5,265 nucleotides of DNA from an uncultured Kingella sp. (GTDB lineage Bacteria; Pseudomonadota; Gammaproteobacteria; Burkholderiales; Neisseriaceae). This document shows positions 5,094 to 5,265 of this stretch, one piece after another. Location of the stretch: NCBI GenBank assembly GCA_916720425.1, contig CAKARD010000094.1, positions 1-5,265 on the forward strand, in the 5' to 3' direction. Below the pieces are notes generated by a model. That model saw nothing but the letters and a program-made list of their open reading frames with translations, was not told the origin of the DNA and ran no database searches. The stretch's first letter is position 1; the number at the start of each line of letters is the position of its first letter. The position numbers and the translations under genes are program-made.

Positions 5094-5265
5094 TTATTTT
5101 TCATTTTTTACTGCCAACAATACACCACGTCTTGCTATCGCTCTTCCACTAGGCAAATGCCATTCCGCTCGATTACTTTGCCGTAATACACGTGCAAAAT
5201 CCCATATGCTAGCACGACGTGGTGTACCTAATTGATGATATTGCGCAAACTGATGTAAAGCCTGT
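5094..5265 (-). CDS. Unidentified protein, C-terminal 56 residues only (gene enters from the right edge)
   Basis: A minus-strand frame is open from the window edge to a TAA at 5096-5094. The fragment is basic and soluble-looking: it contains LGTPRRASIWDFARVLRQSN, then EWHLPSGRAIARRGVLLAV, and ends KNEK. Codon use and composition look like real coding sequence. There is a faint similarity in pattern (LG...LPSG..IARR..LL) to the substrate-binding region of tRNA(Ile)-lysidine synthetase TilS, but it is too weak for an assignment. The gene converges on the COG2836-type gene with a single base between the two stop codons. It contains both arms of a long inverted repeat (5121-5226). Confidence 0.7.
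   Translation of the reverse strand, partial: QALHQFAQYHQLGTPRRASIWDFARVLRQSNRAEWHLPSGRAIARRGVLLAVKNEK
5121..5226. repeat. 17-base inverted repeat with a 72-base loop, inside the right-edge gene
   Basis: The left arm TACACCACGTCTTGCTA (5121-5137) and the right arm TAGCACGACGTGGTGTA (5210-5226) are reverse complements at 16 of 17 positions, with an uninterrupted 11-base match at the outer end. Both arms are translated on the minus strand (GTPRRAS in the right arm region, ARRGV in the left). A smaller competing hairpin, CGTGC (5191-5195) with GCACG (5212-5216), shares the right arm. In RNA this could fold into a long stem near the 3' end of the message. Confidence 0.7.

Overview
The window reads as an AT-rich gammaproteobacterial chromosome segment of ordinary housekeeping and metal/sulfur-related genes. 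It holds seven complete protein genes and two partial ones at the edges. The evidence for the group is the E. coli-like GlnB, GloB and CysE sequences, strong AAGGA-type ribosome sites before two genes, and a G+C-rich intrinsic terminator. The low G+C and the gene mix would suit a sulfur-oxidising lineage such as Beggiatoaceae/Thiotrichales, but that is a guess. No RNA genes, insertion sequences or CRISPR arrays were seen.

Left part (1-670, minus strand): a small membrane protein of the DUF456 family is followed two bases later by the start of an unrecognised gene that leaves the window. Positions 671-856 are a gap without a convincing gene. It contains several short dyads and probably the leader of the DUF456 gene.

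Centre-left (857-3323, minus strand): a tight run cysE - nudF-like - gloB - glnB, with gaps of 23 bases, a TGATG overlap, and 12 bases. This looks like one transcription unit. It joins the first committed step of cysteine synthesis (serine acetyltransferase), an ADP-ribose pyrophosphatase-type Nudix enzyme, the glutathione-dependent glyoxalase II, and the nitrogen signalling protein PII. Cysteine supplies glutathione and glutathione is the glyoxalase cofactor, so part of the grouping makes metabolic sense; the link to PII is not obvious.

Centre-right (3324-5092): a divergent promoter region carries a 15-base dyad closely resembling the gammaproteobacterial Zur (zinc uptake regulator) operator. 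It lies just upstream of a secreted DUF4198/NikK-like protein whose predicted mature form begins with histidine and whose C-terminus is six histidines. A strong terminator follows, then a COG2836-type (TauE/SafE/DsbD-like) membrane protein with an HCxxxC motif and a PCG motif. The natural reading is a metal-acquisition or metal-handling locus, probably zinc (nickel/cobalt possible).

Right edge (5094-5265, minus strand): the C-terminal end of an unidentified protein converges on the membrane protein gene with one base between the two stop codons. A 17-base, 16/17 matching inverted repeat with a 72-base loop lies inside this coding end.

The most interesting points are the candidate Zur-controlled His-tailed DUF4198 gene, the long inverted repeat at the right edge, and the unusual cysE-nudF-gloB-glnB grouping. 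Nothing here is clear proof of a wholly new system.
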